Source: an uncultured Clostridia bacterium
GTDB lineage: Bacteria; Bacillota; Clostridia; Oscillospirales; Ruminococcaceae
Length of the DNA: 34,622 nucleotides
Assembly (NCBI GenBank): GCA_947627205.1
Contig: CANQVE010000025.1
Location: 1 to 34,622, forward strand
Reading direction: 5' to 3'
The notes beneath the pieces were generated by a model, which made no database searches, was not told the origin of the DNA, and saw nothing but the letters and a program-made list of their open reading frames with translations. The translations under genes were made by a program, and so were the position numbers. Positions 8,246-16,586 of this stretch are shown piece after piece (within the stretch, counting starts at the first letter, position 1; every line of letters begins with the position of its first letter).

Positions 8246-9334
8246 TTACCTCTGTTCATTAACAATATCTTCATATGCCTTTATAAATTCATGAACTACA
8301 TTATCCCATTTAAAGCGTTCTACAACAGCGTCAGCAACTTTTGCCCTAACTTCATAATCATATTCACCGTCTACAATTTTTTTCATTTGCTTTACAAGGC
8401 TTTCTGTGTCATTCAAATCAAAGAACAAGCCATAATCGCCGCTGATTTCTCTGTTAGTAGGTATATCGCTGCATATCAGCGGCAGATGGTGCGCCATACA
8501 TTCAAGCTGAGGAATTCCAAATCCCTCATACACTGAAGGGAAAACATAGGCTGCTGCATTCTCATATAGCCACTCTCGTTCTTCATTTGAAATAAACCCT
8601 GTCGTTATGATATCCTTGCTGCAACACGAGTTGTCAATAAGCTTTTTATAGTCATCATACCCAATTCCCGGACGACCTGCCAGAACGAGTTTATATGATC
8701 CTAAATCATATTTCTCTTTTAATTTAATAAATGCTTCAATAAGAATAGATAGATTTTTCCTTTTTTCTACTGTACCTACAAATAAAAAAATTTTTTTCTT
8801 ATCTATTAAATATTTTTGAGTTAATGCCAAGTTGATATTGTTTGAATGTTTATTTAATTCAATTCCATTAGGTAAAACTATAATATTTTTTGCTTTTGGA
8901 AATAATTTTTCAATTTCCATTTTCACAGAATTAGAAACAGTAGTAACTATATCTGCTTTCTTAATGGAATACTTGATGCAAAATCTATTGTATAATCTAT
9001 ATGCAAAACTCAGCGACTCAGGGTATAAGAAAGCAGCCATGTCATGTATTGTAACTGCATACTTTACTTTTTTTGAGCGTCTGAAAGGAATAGCAAAATT
9101 CGTAAAATGAACTACGTCATATTCTTCACATTTTTTTATATATTTCTTTGAATTGATATATAACAAATAATGAAGTCTTGACAATACTCTCGATTTCTTT
9201 ATTTTATCGAAATCCGATACTGCTACATCTTCTTTTCCCAATACTTTATCTAACAAATTAAACAGATCCAAGCTATACGTTCCTATGCCTGTTCCGACTT
9301 TTATCTGCATGCCATCATCTATTAAAATTTTCAT
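8246..9334 (-). CDS. Glycosyltransferase, GT4 family
   Basis: This protein of about 362 residues has MKILIDDGMQIKVGTGIGTYSL at the N-terminus (glycine-rich acceptor loop), YAVTIHDMAAFLYPESL, then the donor domain FLFVGTVEKRKNLSILIEAF and VFPSVYEGFGIPQLECMAHH (E-x7-E). The ATG at 9334 is preferred. An in-frame ATG at 9349 directly abuts the AAAAAGG sequence and so has no room for a ribosome site. The stop of the upstream gene is at 9358. Family members with this layout are commonly mannosyl- or rhamnosyltransferases. Here only the family is supported. Confidence 0.84.
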   Translation of the reverse strand: MKILIDDGMQIKVGTGIGTYSLDLFNLLDKVLGKEDVAVSDFDKIKKSRVLSRLHYLLYINSKKYIKKCEEYDVVHFTNFAIPFRRSKKVKYAVTIHDMAAFLYPESLSFAYRLYNRFCIKYSIKKADIVTTVSNSVKMEIEKLFPKAKNIIVLPNGIELNKHSNNINLALTQKYLIDKKKIFLFVGTVEKRKNLSILIEAFIKLKEKYDLGSYKLVLAGRPGIGYDDYKKLIDNSCCSKDIITTGFISNEEREWLYENAAAYVFPSVYEGFGIPQLECMAHHLPLICSDIPTNREISGDYGLFFDLNDTESLVKQMKKIVDGEYDYEVRAKVADAVVERFKWDNVVHEFIKAYEDIVNEQR

Positions 9335-9357
9335 CACAATTTTCAGCATCCTTTTTA

Positions 9358-10608
9358 CTACAGTCCCAACTTTTTAAACTGCTCAAATATAATATCCCAT
9401 TGGAAGTTTTCTTCGATAAACTTCTTGGCATTTTGACCTATTTCATCACATTTTGCCTGAGAATTCATAAGCTCATCAACGCTCTTCGCAATTTCTGCCG
9501 GATCATCACTGACGATCCAGTGTTTGCCATTTCCCGCCCAAATTCCTTCTGCACCAATACTGTTTGTTACAACGGGCAGTCCCATTGCCATTGCTTCAAG
9601 TATCTTTGTCTTAATACCCGTACCATAGGCAAGAGGAGCCAAGAACACTATTCCTTCTTCAACATATGGTCTTAAATCATCAACCTTACCGGTAAACTGT
9701 ATTTTTTCGTTATTTTTAAATTCCTCAATCAATTCATCGGGACAATTTCCGATACATATAAAACTATTTACATTTTTACATAACGGCAAAATATCCTTTG
9801 CAATCATTCTTACGGAATCAGCATTTGCAGGCGTTACAAAATTTCCTATAAAAACAGCCGTATTTGGTTTCTTTTTAACATTTAAATTTTCCGAATAATA
9901 CTTAAAATCAACGCCTAAACTTACAGTTACAGCTTTATCCGAATTGTTATTTTTATTAAATTCTTCTGTTTCAATCTCCGAAACAAAAATTACTTTATCA
10001 TATAACTCAGAGTAATATTTTTCAGCTTTCTTCATTCTAGGGATTTCGGTTTTTAAAACAAATCTCTTTATTGCTTTGCTTTTCAAAACTCTTTGGATCA
10101 ATCCCGGCAATTTATGATGATAGTTTCCTGCAATATTCGTTTTCAATGAAAGTGAATTTAACTGTCGAGAATACCTTTTTGATAACATATCATCAATATC
10201 AAGGATCTTTTTGCAAGATAAATTTTCAAACGCTGAATAATATGGGGCAAGGCGGATCATATCAACTATTACAACATCATAATTATTCTCCGTTATAATA
10301 CTTGATATTTTATTTACATTATTTTTACTAAAATATAGTGAACACTGTAAAGGCCATTTTAAAGATGAAAAAAACGATTTAAATACTATATTTTTTATTT
10401 TTTCCAATTGACCAATATTTAATGCCAATTCGACCTTATTAATAAATTCCGGCGGTTCAGTTAAAGAATCCCTATTATCAAAAGCATAAACATCAATATC
10501 ATATCCATACTTCTTATGTAGTCCACGACAATAATGATACATCTCGACTTTATGGCCATCTACAGGCGGCCAAAAAACTCTACTGCTTATGTACAAGATA
10601 TTTTTCAT
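9358..10608 (-). CDS. Glycosyltransferase, GT4 family (EpsD/RfaG-like, divergent E-x7-E)
   Basis: This protein of about 416 residues starts MKNILYISSRVFWPPVDGHK and ends with the donor domain VFIGNFVTPANADSVRMIAK and LAPLAYGTGIKTKILEAMAMG. The first acidic residue of the usual E-x7-E motif is replaced by G (GTGIKTKILEAMAMG), which is common in the subgroup annotated as sugar transferase, PEP-CTERM/EpsH1 or XrtA-like. The start is uncertain. ATG 10608 has a GAGG 12 nt upstream, while ATG 10626 (six codons longer) overlaps the TGA of a short upstream reading frame. It acts in the cytoplasm on the lipid-linked unit. Confidence 0.82.
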   Translation of the reverse strand: MKNILYISSRVFWPPVDGHKVEMYHYCRGLHKKYGYDIDVYAFDNRDSLTEPPEFINKVELALNIGQLEKIKNIVFKSFFSSLKWPLQCSLYFSKNNVNKISSIITENNYDVVIVDMIRLAPYYSAFENLSCKKILDIDDMLSKRYSRQLNSLSLKTNIAGNYHHKLPGLIQRVLKSKAIKRFVLKTEIPRMKKAEKYYSELYDKVIFVSEIETEEFNKNNNSDKAVTVSLGVDFKYYSENLNVKKKPNTAVFIGNFVTPANADSVRMIAKDILPLCKNVNSFICIGNCPDELIEEFKNNEKIQFTGKVDDLRPYVEEGIVFLAPLAYGTGIKTKILEAMAMGLPVVTNSIGAEGIWAGNGKHWIVSDDPAEIAKSVDELMNSQAKCDEIGQNAKKFIEENFQWDIIFEQFKKLGL

Positions 10609-10797
10609 TCTATTTTTAAACCTCATTTGTTTAAGCTAAGTTCCTCTTCCACCATATCCCTCAACACATCAAACACTGGGGGTTCGGAGTTGTTTAAATT
10701 TTATTTTATACGGCATAAGCCTTTATGATTGAACTGCAAGTCAAATCAGTTTTTTAATTTCTAACAGAAAATATACTCAGCATCTTTTATCAAATCT
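10609..10797 (-). other. Gap between acyltransferase and GT4 genes with a possible C-terminal gene remnant
   Basis: This short gap interrupts an otherwise tightly packed operon. On the minus strand it contains an open frame reading SEPPVFDVLRDMVEEELSLN, then K and a TGA. The frame has no start codon and its TGA overlaps the ATG at 10626. Such a stop/start overlap is what a real preceding gene would give, so this may be the last codons of a deleted or exchanged gene. It could also be chance; 25 codons is too short to decide. Confidence 0.3.
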
Positions 10798-11895
10798 TTA
10801 TTTTTCTTCTCCTATATTTATTTGGTTGAAAATATTATCAATTTTCTTTTCAGCCCATTTAAAAGGCTTGCTTTTTGCAACAGCAGGTTCAATAAATTTC
10901 CGCCTTGGAATATCTATCAAGCTGCAAGCGGTAAATACGATCACAGTAACTATTAAAGCATATATCACGCTGTGTTCGGGAAGCCATTTTTCCGCCATAA
11001 AAATATTCGCCCACAAAAAGGGATAGAAAACGGGAACTTGGTGTATTATGTACACGGAAAAAGTTGATACCGACATAAAATTTATTATCTTGCTGTGCCG
11101 TTCGCGAAGATTTATTACCCAATAAAATATGCAAAACGCTATTAAAAAATTGGGAAGGGATTTTATGTCACTACAATATACTTCGGTTATGCGCCTGAGA
11201 GCTTTGTATATTATATCGTCGTTTTGAGCTACAGCAATATAATAGTTTGTAATAGCAAGCATTAAATACCCCCCCAGACCAATAAAAAACAAATAATTTT
11301 TGTTTATCTTTAACTTTGGAGGATATTTTTTTATAAATCCTATAAACACATATACAGCACCGAACCATATCGTGTCGCACAAAAAACCATTTGCAGCATT
11401 TGAAAGAGTAGTACCTAAATAAGACATAAGAGCCATAAACGCTACTACAAAAGCAAAAACTTCTCTTTTACTCCAGCTTAATATTTTGTCAAGAAAAGGT
11501 TTAAAAATCAACAGAATAAGATATGAAGAAGCAAACCACAAACATCTTCCCCAAAATGGCAAAAATCCGTAAATTGTTTCTTTTATCGGCAAATTGCCTT
11601 TATTTACAACAAGCATAATTATTGTAATAATTGATGTATAAAAATACAGTTGGGTATACATTTTCAAAATTCTCTTGCTGTTGAATTTTGAATCAACCAT
11701 ATACCATACACCGATAAGCAGAAAAACATTAACTGAAATCCGCGAGCCTGAACTGATAAAAATCAACAAAAAATCATTTACGGAATTGTTATATGTAAAG
11801 TCTCCGCTTTGACCCACAAAATGTCCGCATACTATTGCAAACATTGAAATTATCCTCAACAATTCTACATTTGAGTTGCGTTGTGACTTAGCCAT
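10798..11895 (-). CDS. Acyltransferase family 3 membrane protein (OafA/WecH-like)
   Basis: This is a 365-residue integral membrane protein with about ten hydrophobic segments. Its N-terminus NVELLRIISMFAIVCGHF is the classic Acyltransf_3 (PF01757) opening, with the conserved R and H. The C-terminal part VSTFSVYIIHQVPVF also matches the family. It would acylate (usually acetylate) a sugar of the surface polysaccharide at the membrane. The coding strand contains a run of seven G at plus positions 11269-11275, within codons for GLGGYL, in frame. It follows manA by 37 bp. It is the third acyl-transfer gene in the locus, so acetylation appears to be a major source of glycan diversity here. Confidence 0.87.
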   Translation of the reverse strand: MAKSQRNSNVELLRIISMFAIVCGHFVGQSGDFTYNNSVNDFLLIFISSGSRISVNVFLLIGVWYMVDSKFNSKRILKMYTQLYFYTSIITIIMLVVNKGNLPIKETIYGFLPFWGRCLWFASSYLILLIFKPFLDKILSWSKREVFAFVVAFMALMSYLGTTLSNAANGFLCDTIWFGAVYVFIGFIKKYPPKLKINKNYLFFIGLGGYLMLAITNYYIAVAQNDDIIYKALRRITEVYCSDIKSLPNFLIAFCIFYWVINLRERHSKIINFMSVSTFSVYIIHQVPVFYPFLWANIFMAEKWLPEHSVIYALIVTVIVFTACSLIDIPRRKFIEPAVAKSKPFKWAEKKIDNIFNQINIGEEK

Positions 11896-11932
11896 ATCTA
11901 AACTCCCAAAATTAAAAATTTCTCTGATATTT

Positions 11933-12898
11933 TTAACACCTTATCTTCAAAATCTCCGCCTCCCCTATCACAAGGCATCTCCCTAAGCTTGCGGGGAGGA
12001 ACAGTGTCTCGCCTTTGGAAAAGCGCATCGGTTTTTGCTCGGAGTCCATTGTCTGCACCTCGCCGAAGCCGTCAAGGCACAAAATTATCTGAAACGAGTT
12101 TTCCGTAACCGAAAACGTAAAGCCCTTCGTTACGCATATCCTCTCGGTCTCAAAATACTTGCAGCGGCTTATTATCTCCCGCGAGCAGCCCGTATAATAC
12201 TTTACCATTCGCGGCTTTTGCCTTATGTCGGGCGCGGCGTTCATGTCCATTACCTCTATCGCCTTGTCAAAATGCAGCTCTCGCTTTTTCCCGTCCTTAT
12301 CTACTCGGTCATAGTCATAAACCCTGTATGTCACATTCGAGCTTTCCTGTATCTCGGCTATAAGAATGCCTTTTCCTATGCCGTGGACGGTTCCCGCAGG
12401 AACGAAATAAATGTCGCCCTTGTGTACTAAGACTTTCTGAAGATGTTTGTCCAGCTTCCCAGTTTCAACAGCATTTCGCAGTATCTTCGGCGTGACCTTG
12501 TGCCTGAAGCCGTAAATAAGGCTTGCACCCTCGTCCGCGTCTATTACATACCACATCTCGGTCTTTCCGTTGTCACCCTCATATTCTTCGGCATATTTAT
12601 CGTCAGGATGCACCTGTACGGACAGATCATTTTTTGCGTCAATTAGCTTTACCAATACGGGCAGCTTTCCGTCGTCGACCTTTGTGCCTATGTATTCGGG
12701 ATGTTGTTCCAATACCTGCGCCAAAGTCTTTCCTTTAAATTCGCCGTTTGCTATATAGCTCGGTCCGTCGGGATGAACGGAACATTCCCATGTTTCCGCC
12801 AAAGGCGTCATGTCTATCTTTTTTCCGTATTCTTCTCTTAGGCGCGTGCCGCCCCACAGATAGTCCTTGCCTGTAGGCACAAGTTTAAGGATCTCCAT
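11933..12898 (-). CDS. manA: Mannose-6-phosphate isomerase, class I
   Basis: This 321-residue type I phosphomannose isomerase catalyses fructose-6-phosphate to mannose-6-phosphate. Visible motifs are the N-terminal YLWGGTRLREEYGK, the zinc-binding block LSVQVHPDDKYAEEYEG with GKTEMWYVIDADEGA, and FVPAGTVHGIGKGILIAEIQ. ATG 12898 is chosen because it follows a GGAG site with 7-nt spacing and lies 4 bp after the manC stop. An ATG-equivalent start six codons upstream would lie inside manC. Together with manC it makes GDP-mannose for the glycosyltransferases downstream. The GC content is higher than that of the assembly genes, consistent with a conserved supply module. Confidence 0.92.
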   Translation of the reverse strand: MEILKLVPTGKDYLWGGTRLREEYGKKIDMTPLAETWECSVHPDGPSYIANGEFKGKTLAQVLEQHPEYIGTKVDDGKLPVLVKLIDAKNDLSVQVHPDDKYAEEYEGDNGKTEMWYVIDADEGASLIYGFRHKVTPKILRNAVETGKLDKHLQKVLVHKGDIYFVPAGTVHGIGKGILIAEIQESSNVTYRVYDYDRVDKDGKKRELHFDKAIEVMDMNAAPDIRQKPRMVKYYTGCSREIISRCKYFETERICVTKGFTFSVTENSFQIILCLDGFGEVQTMDSEQKPMRFSKGETLFLPASLGRCLVIGEAEILKIRC

Positions 12899-12902
12899 TC
12901 GG

Positions 12903-14216
12903 TCACTCCGGATCAAATTTTATCTTGTCGCTTACGCTTATTTCATCGCCCAGCTGCACTTCTATAATATCCAGCGCCGTTACAGCCTCAACCGTGTGTT
13001 TACAACCTGCCGCTATCGTTATTACATCACCGCTTCTGAGCATTTGCTCCATTCCGTCTACAGTGGCTTTTCCCTTTCCCGAAACCACCGTCCACACTTC
13101 CTCGCGGTAATTATGCATGTGATAGCTCATCTTTTCGCCCGCTTTCATTGACAGCTTTACCGTCATTGAACCCGGCTGGACGTCTATTACCGTATACGAT
13201 CCCCACGACTTTTCGGCATACATAGCCGAGGTTTCGATTTTCTCAACATACGGTTTCATATTCGCGCTGCGCTCTCTGTCGGAAATTAAGATACCGTCGC
13301 CGCTTGCGGCTATGATCATATCCTTACAGCCCATACACAAAATCGGGATATTAAGCTCGTTTACAACATTTGTGTTTTCGCAGGCGTCATCGAGCATGAC
13401 CTTTCCCTTAGTCTTGTCCGCCATTACCTCCGCCATCATATTCCAGGTGCCGACGTCTTTCCAGTCACCTGTATACCTCATGACCTGTATGCTCGGCTCT
13501 TTTTCGACCACTGCATAGTCAAAGCTGATTTTTTGGAGCGATCCATATTTATTGTAAAGGTCGCGATAATCCTCAAACTCGACCATGCCGTGCGCTTTAT
13601 CCAGAAGATAACTGAGCTTAAAAGCAAATATTCCCGCATTCCACAAAGCGTTTTGCGCGATATATTTCTTTGCGGTCTCTATATCGGGCTTTTCCTTGAA
13701 TTCCTTTACTTCGCTTACTTTATCTCTGCTTTCGGGGATTATATAACCGTATTTCTCACTCGGATATGTCGGCTCTATTCCCATAAGCGTAATGCTTCTT
13801 TTCCCCTGCTTTGCAAGCTCGTCAAGTTCCTTTACAGCTTCATAATAGCTGTAATCCACATACGGATCCACGGGGCAAACGACGACAGGTTCGTTTTCAT
13901 CAATGCCAAGTTCGTCATGCAAATATGCGGCAGCAAGGACTATTGCGGGAAATGTATCTCTCCTGCAAGGCTCAACGCATATTGAAACGCTTTCGCCAAG
14001 CTGGTTCTTTATTGCGCTTGCCTGGGATTTACTTGTGGCAATTGTTATCTTTGCGTCGGGATCGACGGTCGTTATCTGTCTGTAAACGCGCTGTACCATG
14101 GACTCGCTGTTTCCATCTTCATCCTTGAACAGCTTTATAAACTGCTTACTTCTGACGTCGTTTGACAACGGCCACAGGCGCTTTCCGCTTCCGCCCGAAA
14201 GTAAAATTATGTTCAT
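12903..14216 (-). CDS. manC: Mannose-1-phosphate guanylyltransferase
   Basis: This 437-residue protein forms GDP-mannose from mannose-1-phosphate and GTP. The nucleotidyltransferase domain begins MNIILLSGGSGKRLWPLSND, the signature loop for NDP-sugar pyrophosphorylases, and includes ICVEPCRRDTFPAIVLAA and VKEFKEKPD. The C-terminal cupin domain of the type II PMI family (KAGEKMSYHMHNYREEVWTV) is present, yet the operon also carries a separate class I ManA. It is about 30-40 residues shorter than typical AlgA/ManC proteins. It ends 4 bp before manA and starts 11 bp after the phosphohexomutase stop, so the three are one transcriptional unit. Confidence 0.92.
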   Translation of the reverse strand: MNIILLSGGSGKRLWPLSNDVRSKQFIKLFKDEDGNSESMVQRVYRQITTVDPDAKITIATSKSQASAIKNQLGESVSICVEPCRRDTFPAIVLAAAYLHDELGIDENEPVVVCPVDPYVDYSYYEAVKELDELAKQGKRSITLMGIEPTYPSEKYGYIIPESRDKVSEVKEFKEKPDIETAKKYIAQNALWNAGIFAFKLSYLLDKAHGMVEFEDYRDLYNKYGSLQKISFDYAVVEKEPSIQVMRYTGDWKDVGTWNMMAEVMADKTKGKVMLDDACENTNVVNELNIPILCMGCKDMIIAASGDGILISDRERSANMKPYVEKIETSAMYAEKSWGSYTVIDVQPGSMTVKLSMKAGEKMSYHMHNYREEVWTVVSGKGKATVDGMEQMLRSGDVITIAAGCKHTVEAVTALDIIEVQLGDEISVSDKIKFDPE

Positions 14217-14226
14217 AGCTTGTCCC

Positions 14227-15918
14227 TCACTTCAGACCAAGTTTTTTGCAGATCGCATTTCTTATCTGTTCGAGCTTTTTTTCTGCGGCAGACTTATCTG
14301 CGGCTTTTATGCTGTAATATATCTTTATCTTCGGCTCGGTGCCCGATGGTCTTACCGCTATCCACGAGCCATCGTTTAATTCATACTTTAAAACATTCGA
14401 GGTCGGCAATTCTCCGAAGCCGTCTTCTGCTTTTACGGGGTTCATATAATCCGTCATTGTTCCGTCAAATGCATTATCCGAATTTCTAAGGCTTGTCATC
14501 ATTGACGAAATTTTTTCAAGACCGTCTTTTCCCTCAAGCGTAAAGCTGTCCAATGCGTCAAGATAATATCCGTACTCGGAATATATCTCGTTTAATTCGT
14601 CTAAAAGCGTTTTGCCTTTTGCCTTTGCGCTTGCCGCCATTTCGCAGATCACCATTCCCGAAACTACAGCGTCTTTGTCGCGGGCGTGCGTTCCGACAAG
14701 ATAGCCGTATGACTCCTCATATCCGAACAGGAAATCGAAGTCGCGTTCTTTTACATTCTCTTTTTTCGCCTGTTCAAACTGCGTTATCTTTTCGCCTATG
14801 AACTTAAAGCCCGTAAGCGTTGAAAAAACACTTATGCCGTGTTTTCTTGCTATTTCAGCGCCAAGCTCGGAGGTTACTATCGTCTTTACTACCGCGGGGT
14901 TTTTAAACTTGCTCATATCCGTATTTTCGAGTATGAACTTCATCAAAAGCGCGCCGACCTGGTTTCCTGTCATAAGCCGATATTCGCCGTCAGAATTTTT
15001 TACGGCAATACCCACGCGGTCGCTGTCGGGATCTGTTCCCAAAACAATGTCCGCATTTATTTCCTTTGCCTTTGCAATTCCCAGCCCAAGCGCGCGTCTG
15101 TCTTCGGGATTTGGAGACACTACCGTTGGAAAATTTCCGTCGGGAGCTTCCTGTTTTTCTACAACCGCAACCTGTTTAAATCCGTCCGCCGATAGCGTTT
15201 TTCTGACGGGAATATTTCCCGTTCCGTGCAAAGGTGTATACACAATGCTTAGATCTGCCTTTGAAGCCGCATCGTTATATCTGCTCTGCTTTAAGACTGC
15301 CTCAACAAAGCTGTCTGTTTCATCAATTTCCGTAACAAGCGAATTATTGCCGCAAAAGTTTATTTTATGGTAATCCGTTATCCCGTCTACAAAGCCGATA
15401 ACGGCTTTTGCCTGTTTTGGCACAAGCTGGCAGCCGTACTCATCGTAGACCTTATATCCGTTATATTCCTTTGGGTTATGCGACGCCGTTATGATAACTC
15501 CCGCAAGCGCTCCGATATGCTTTACCGAATAACTAAGCTGCGGCGTAGGTCTTGGGCAACTATACAGGTAAACTCTTATGCCCATTCCACTCAAAACGTC
15601 TGCAGCGGTACGAGAGAAAAACTCACTGTTATTTCTTGTGTCATAGCCGATAACAACGCCTCTTTTACGGCAATCTTCAGCGCCAAACGTATGGAGCAGA
15701 TATTCCCCGAGGCCCGCTGTGGCTTTTCCCACCGTATATTTATTCATTCGGTTCGTGCCTGCGCCCATTTTCCCGCGCAGACCACCCGTTCCAAACTCAA
15801 GCTCTTTGTAGAACCTGTCCTCTATTTCCTTTTCATCAAGCCCTCTGAGCTCTTTCTTTGTAGCTTCGTCTATCTTTTCATCTTCCAGCCAGGCAGTGTA
15901 TTTTTCTTTATAGTTCAT
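14227..15918 (-). CDS. Phosphoglucomutase/phosphomannomutase (alpha-D-phosphohexomutase)
   Basis: This 563-residue enzyme has the phosphoserine loop TASHNPKEYNGYKVYDEYG near residues 145-163, the metal loop GTDPDSDRVGIA, the sugar loop FGYEESYGYLVG and the phosphate loop RPSGTEPKIKIY near the C-terminus. These four loops in order define the alpha-D-phosphohexomutase superfamily, and the length fits the Firmicutes PgcA group. It interconverts hexose-6- and hexose-1-phosphates. As no other phosphomannomutase is visible, it may supply both mannose-1-phosphate to ManC and glucose-1-phosphate for UDP-glucose. It is the first gene of the long minus-strand operon, with GAGG about 9 nt before the ATG. 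Confidence 0.9.
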   Translation of the reverse strand: MNYKEKYTAWLEDEKIDEATKKELRGLDEKEIEDRFYKELEFGTGGLRGKMGAGTNRMNKYTVGKATAGLGEYLLHTFGAEDCRKRGVVIGYDTRNNSEFFSRTAADVLSGMGIRVYLYSCPRPTPQLSYSVKHIGALAGVIITASHNPKEYNGYKVYDEYGCQLVPKQAKAVIGFVDGITDYHKINFCGNNSLVTEIDETDSFVEAVLKQSRYNDAASKADLSIVYTPLHGTGNIPVRKTLSADGFKQVAVVEKQEAPDGNFPTVVSPNPEDRRALGLGIAKAKEINADIVLGTDPDSDRVGIAVKNSDGEYRLMTGNQVGALLMKFILENTDMSKFKNPAVVKTIVTSELGAEIARKHGISVFSTLTGFKFIGEKITQFEQAKKENVKERDFDFLFGYEESYGYLVGTHARDKDAVVSGMVICEMAASAKAKGKTLLDELNEIYSEYGYYLDALDSFTLEGKDGLEKISSMMTSLRNSDNAFDGTMTDYMNPVKAEDGFGELPTSNVLKYELNDGSWIAVRPSGTEPKIKIYYSIKAADKSAAEKKLEQIRNAICKKLGLK

Positions 15919-16155
15919 TTGAGATACCTCAGATTATTTTTTAAAATTAAAGATAATTTTTTTTACACTCATTTGTTTTTTAAACGTCTGTTATATTGTC
16001 GGTTTTTTGCAAACTCTTTTTAGTTATTTACTTAAATAACAGATGTGCATAATAATGAAATAATTAGTCCAGATGTATTAATTTTACTGTTATAATTTCG
16101 ATCTTTGTGTATAATTGATACTTTAGCATTAAATATTTTAAACTAACATGAAATT
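15919..16155 (-). other. Leader of about 230 nt in front of the phosphohexomutase operon
   Basis: This stretch lies between the minus-strand promoter (16156-16184) and the phosphohexomutase start. It is AT-rich and has no credible small coding frame. The clearest structure is the 18-bp palindrome at 16023-16040. I see no intrinsic terminator and no riboswitch consensus that I recognise. A leader of this length before a long polysaccharide operon could host processive antitermination or regulator binding, but nothing in the sequence proves it. Confidence 0.4.
16023..16040. promoter_or_regulatory. Perfect palindrome GTTATTTA-CT-TAAATAAC (candidate operator or small hairpin)
   Basis: Two 8-bp arms match exactly around a 2-bp centre, inside the transcribed leader of the polysaccharide operon about 100 bp upstream of the phosphohexomutase start. 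The tight centre favours a DNA-binding site over an RNA hairpin. The regulator is unknown. Confidence 0.4.
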
Positions 16156-16184
16156 ATTATAGCACAAGTCTTTTCACTTGTCAA
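16156..16184 (-). promoter_or_regulatory. Sigma-A promoter of the polysaccharide operon
   Basis: On the minus strand the sequence is TTGACA (16184-16179), a 17-bp spacer, then TATAAT (16161-16156): a full consensus match in both boxes. It points toward the phosphohexomutase gene and is the only strong promoter I see for the block of genes down to position 1. The predicted transcript start is near 16149. Confidence 0.85.
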
Positions 16185-16199
16185 TACGTTACCGCAAAT

Positions 16200-16505
16200 A
16201 ATACAGAAATATAATATAAATTTTGTTGATATTTCCCAAATGTATTTATTTTTGAGAAATTTAATTTATGCTTTAGGAATCAGCCTGTACTTAAAGACCG
16301 TATAGCTTCAGACTGTAATTACAAATTGCTGAAAAAATTCAATATGCACACATTATCCGCTGATAACGTATTATACTAATTCGACTTTTCGGCTAAGCTA
16401 TGTGCTTACAAAAGTTTCGTAAATCATGTACTGTGCGTAAAACACTTCAACACAGATGTGGCGTTTTCGACAGGCTGTATATTGAAATGTTTTCGTAAAT
16501 TTAAA
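16200..16505. other. Intergenic stretch with no recognisable gene
   Basis: This is the middle of the divergent region between the polysaccharide operon promoter and the aldo/keto reductase promoter. I find no coding frame, RNA gene, terminator or repeat that I can defend in it. Confidence 0.4.
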
Positions 16506-16511
16506 AAGGTC

Positions 16512-16540
16512 TTGAATTTATGGATAAAATGTTGTATAAT
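16512..16540 (+). promoter_or_regulatory. Sigma-A promoter of the aldo/keto reductase gene
   Basis: The sequence is TTGAAT (16512-16517), 17 bp, then TATAAT (16535-16540). It lies 46 bp before the ATG at 16587 and is followed by a good AAAGGAG ribosome site. Confidence 0.75.
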
Positions 16541-16586
16541 GTATTTGGAATAAATTAACAAACTGTATTGTCACAAAGGAGTAATC

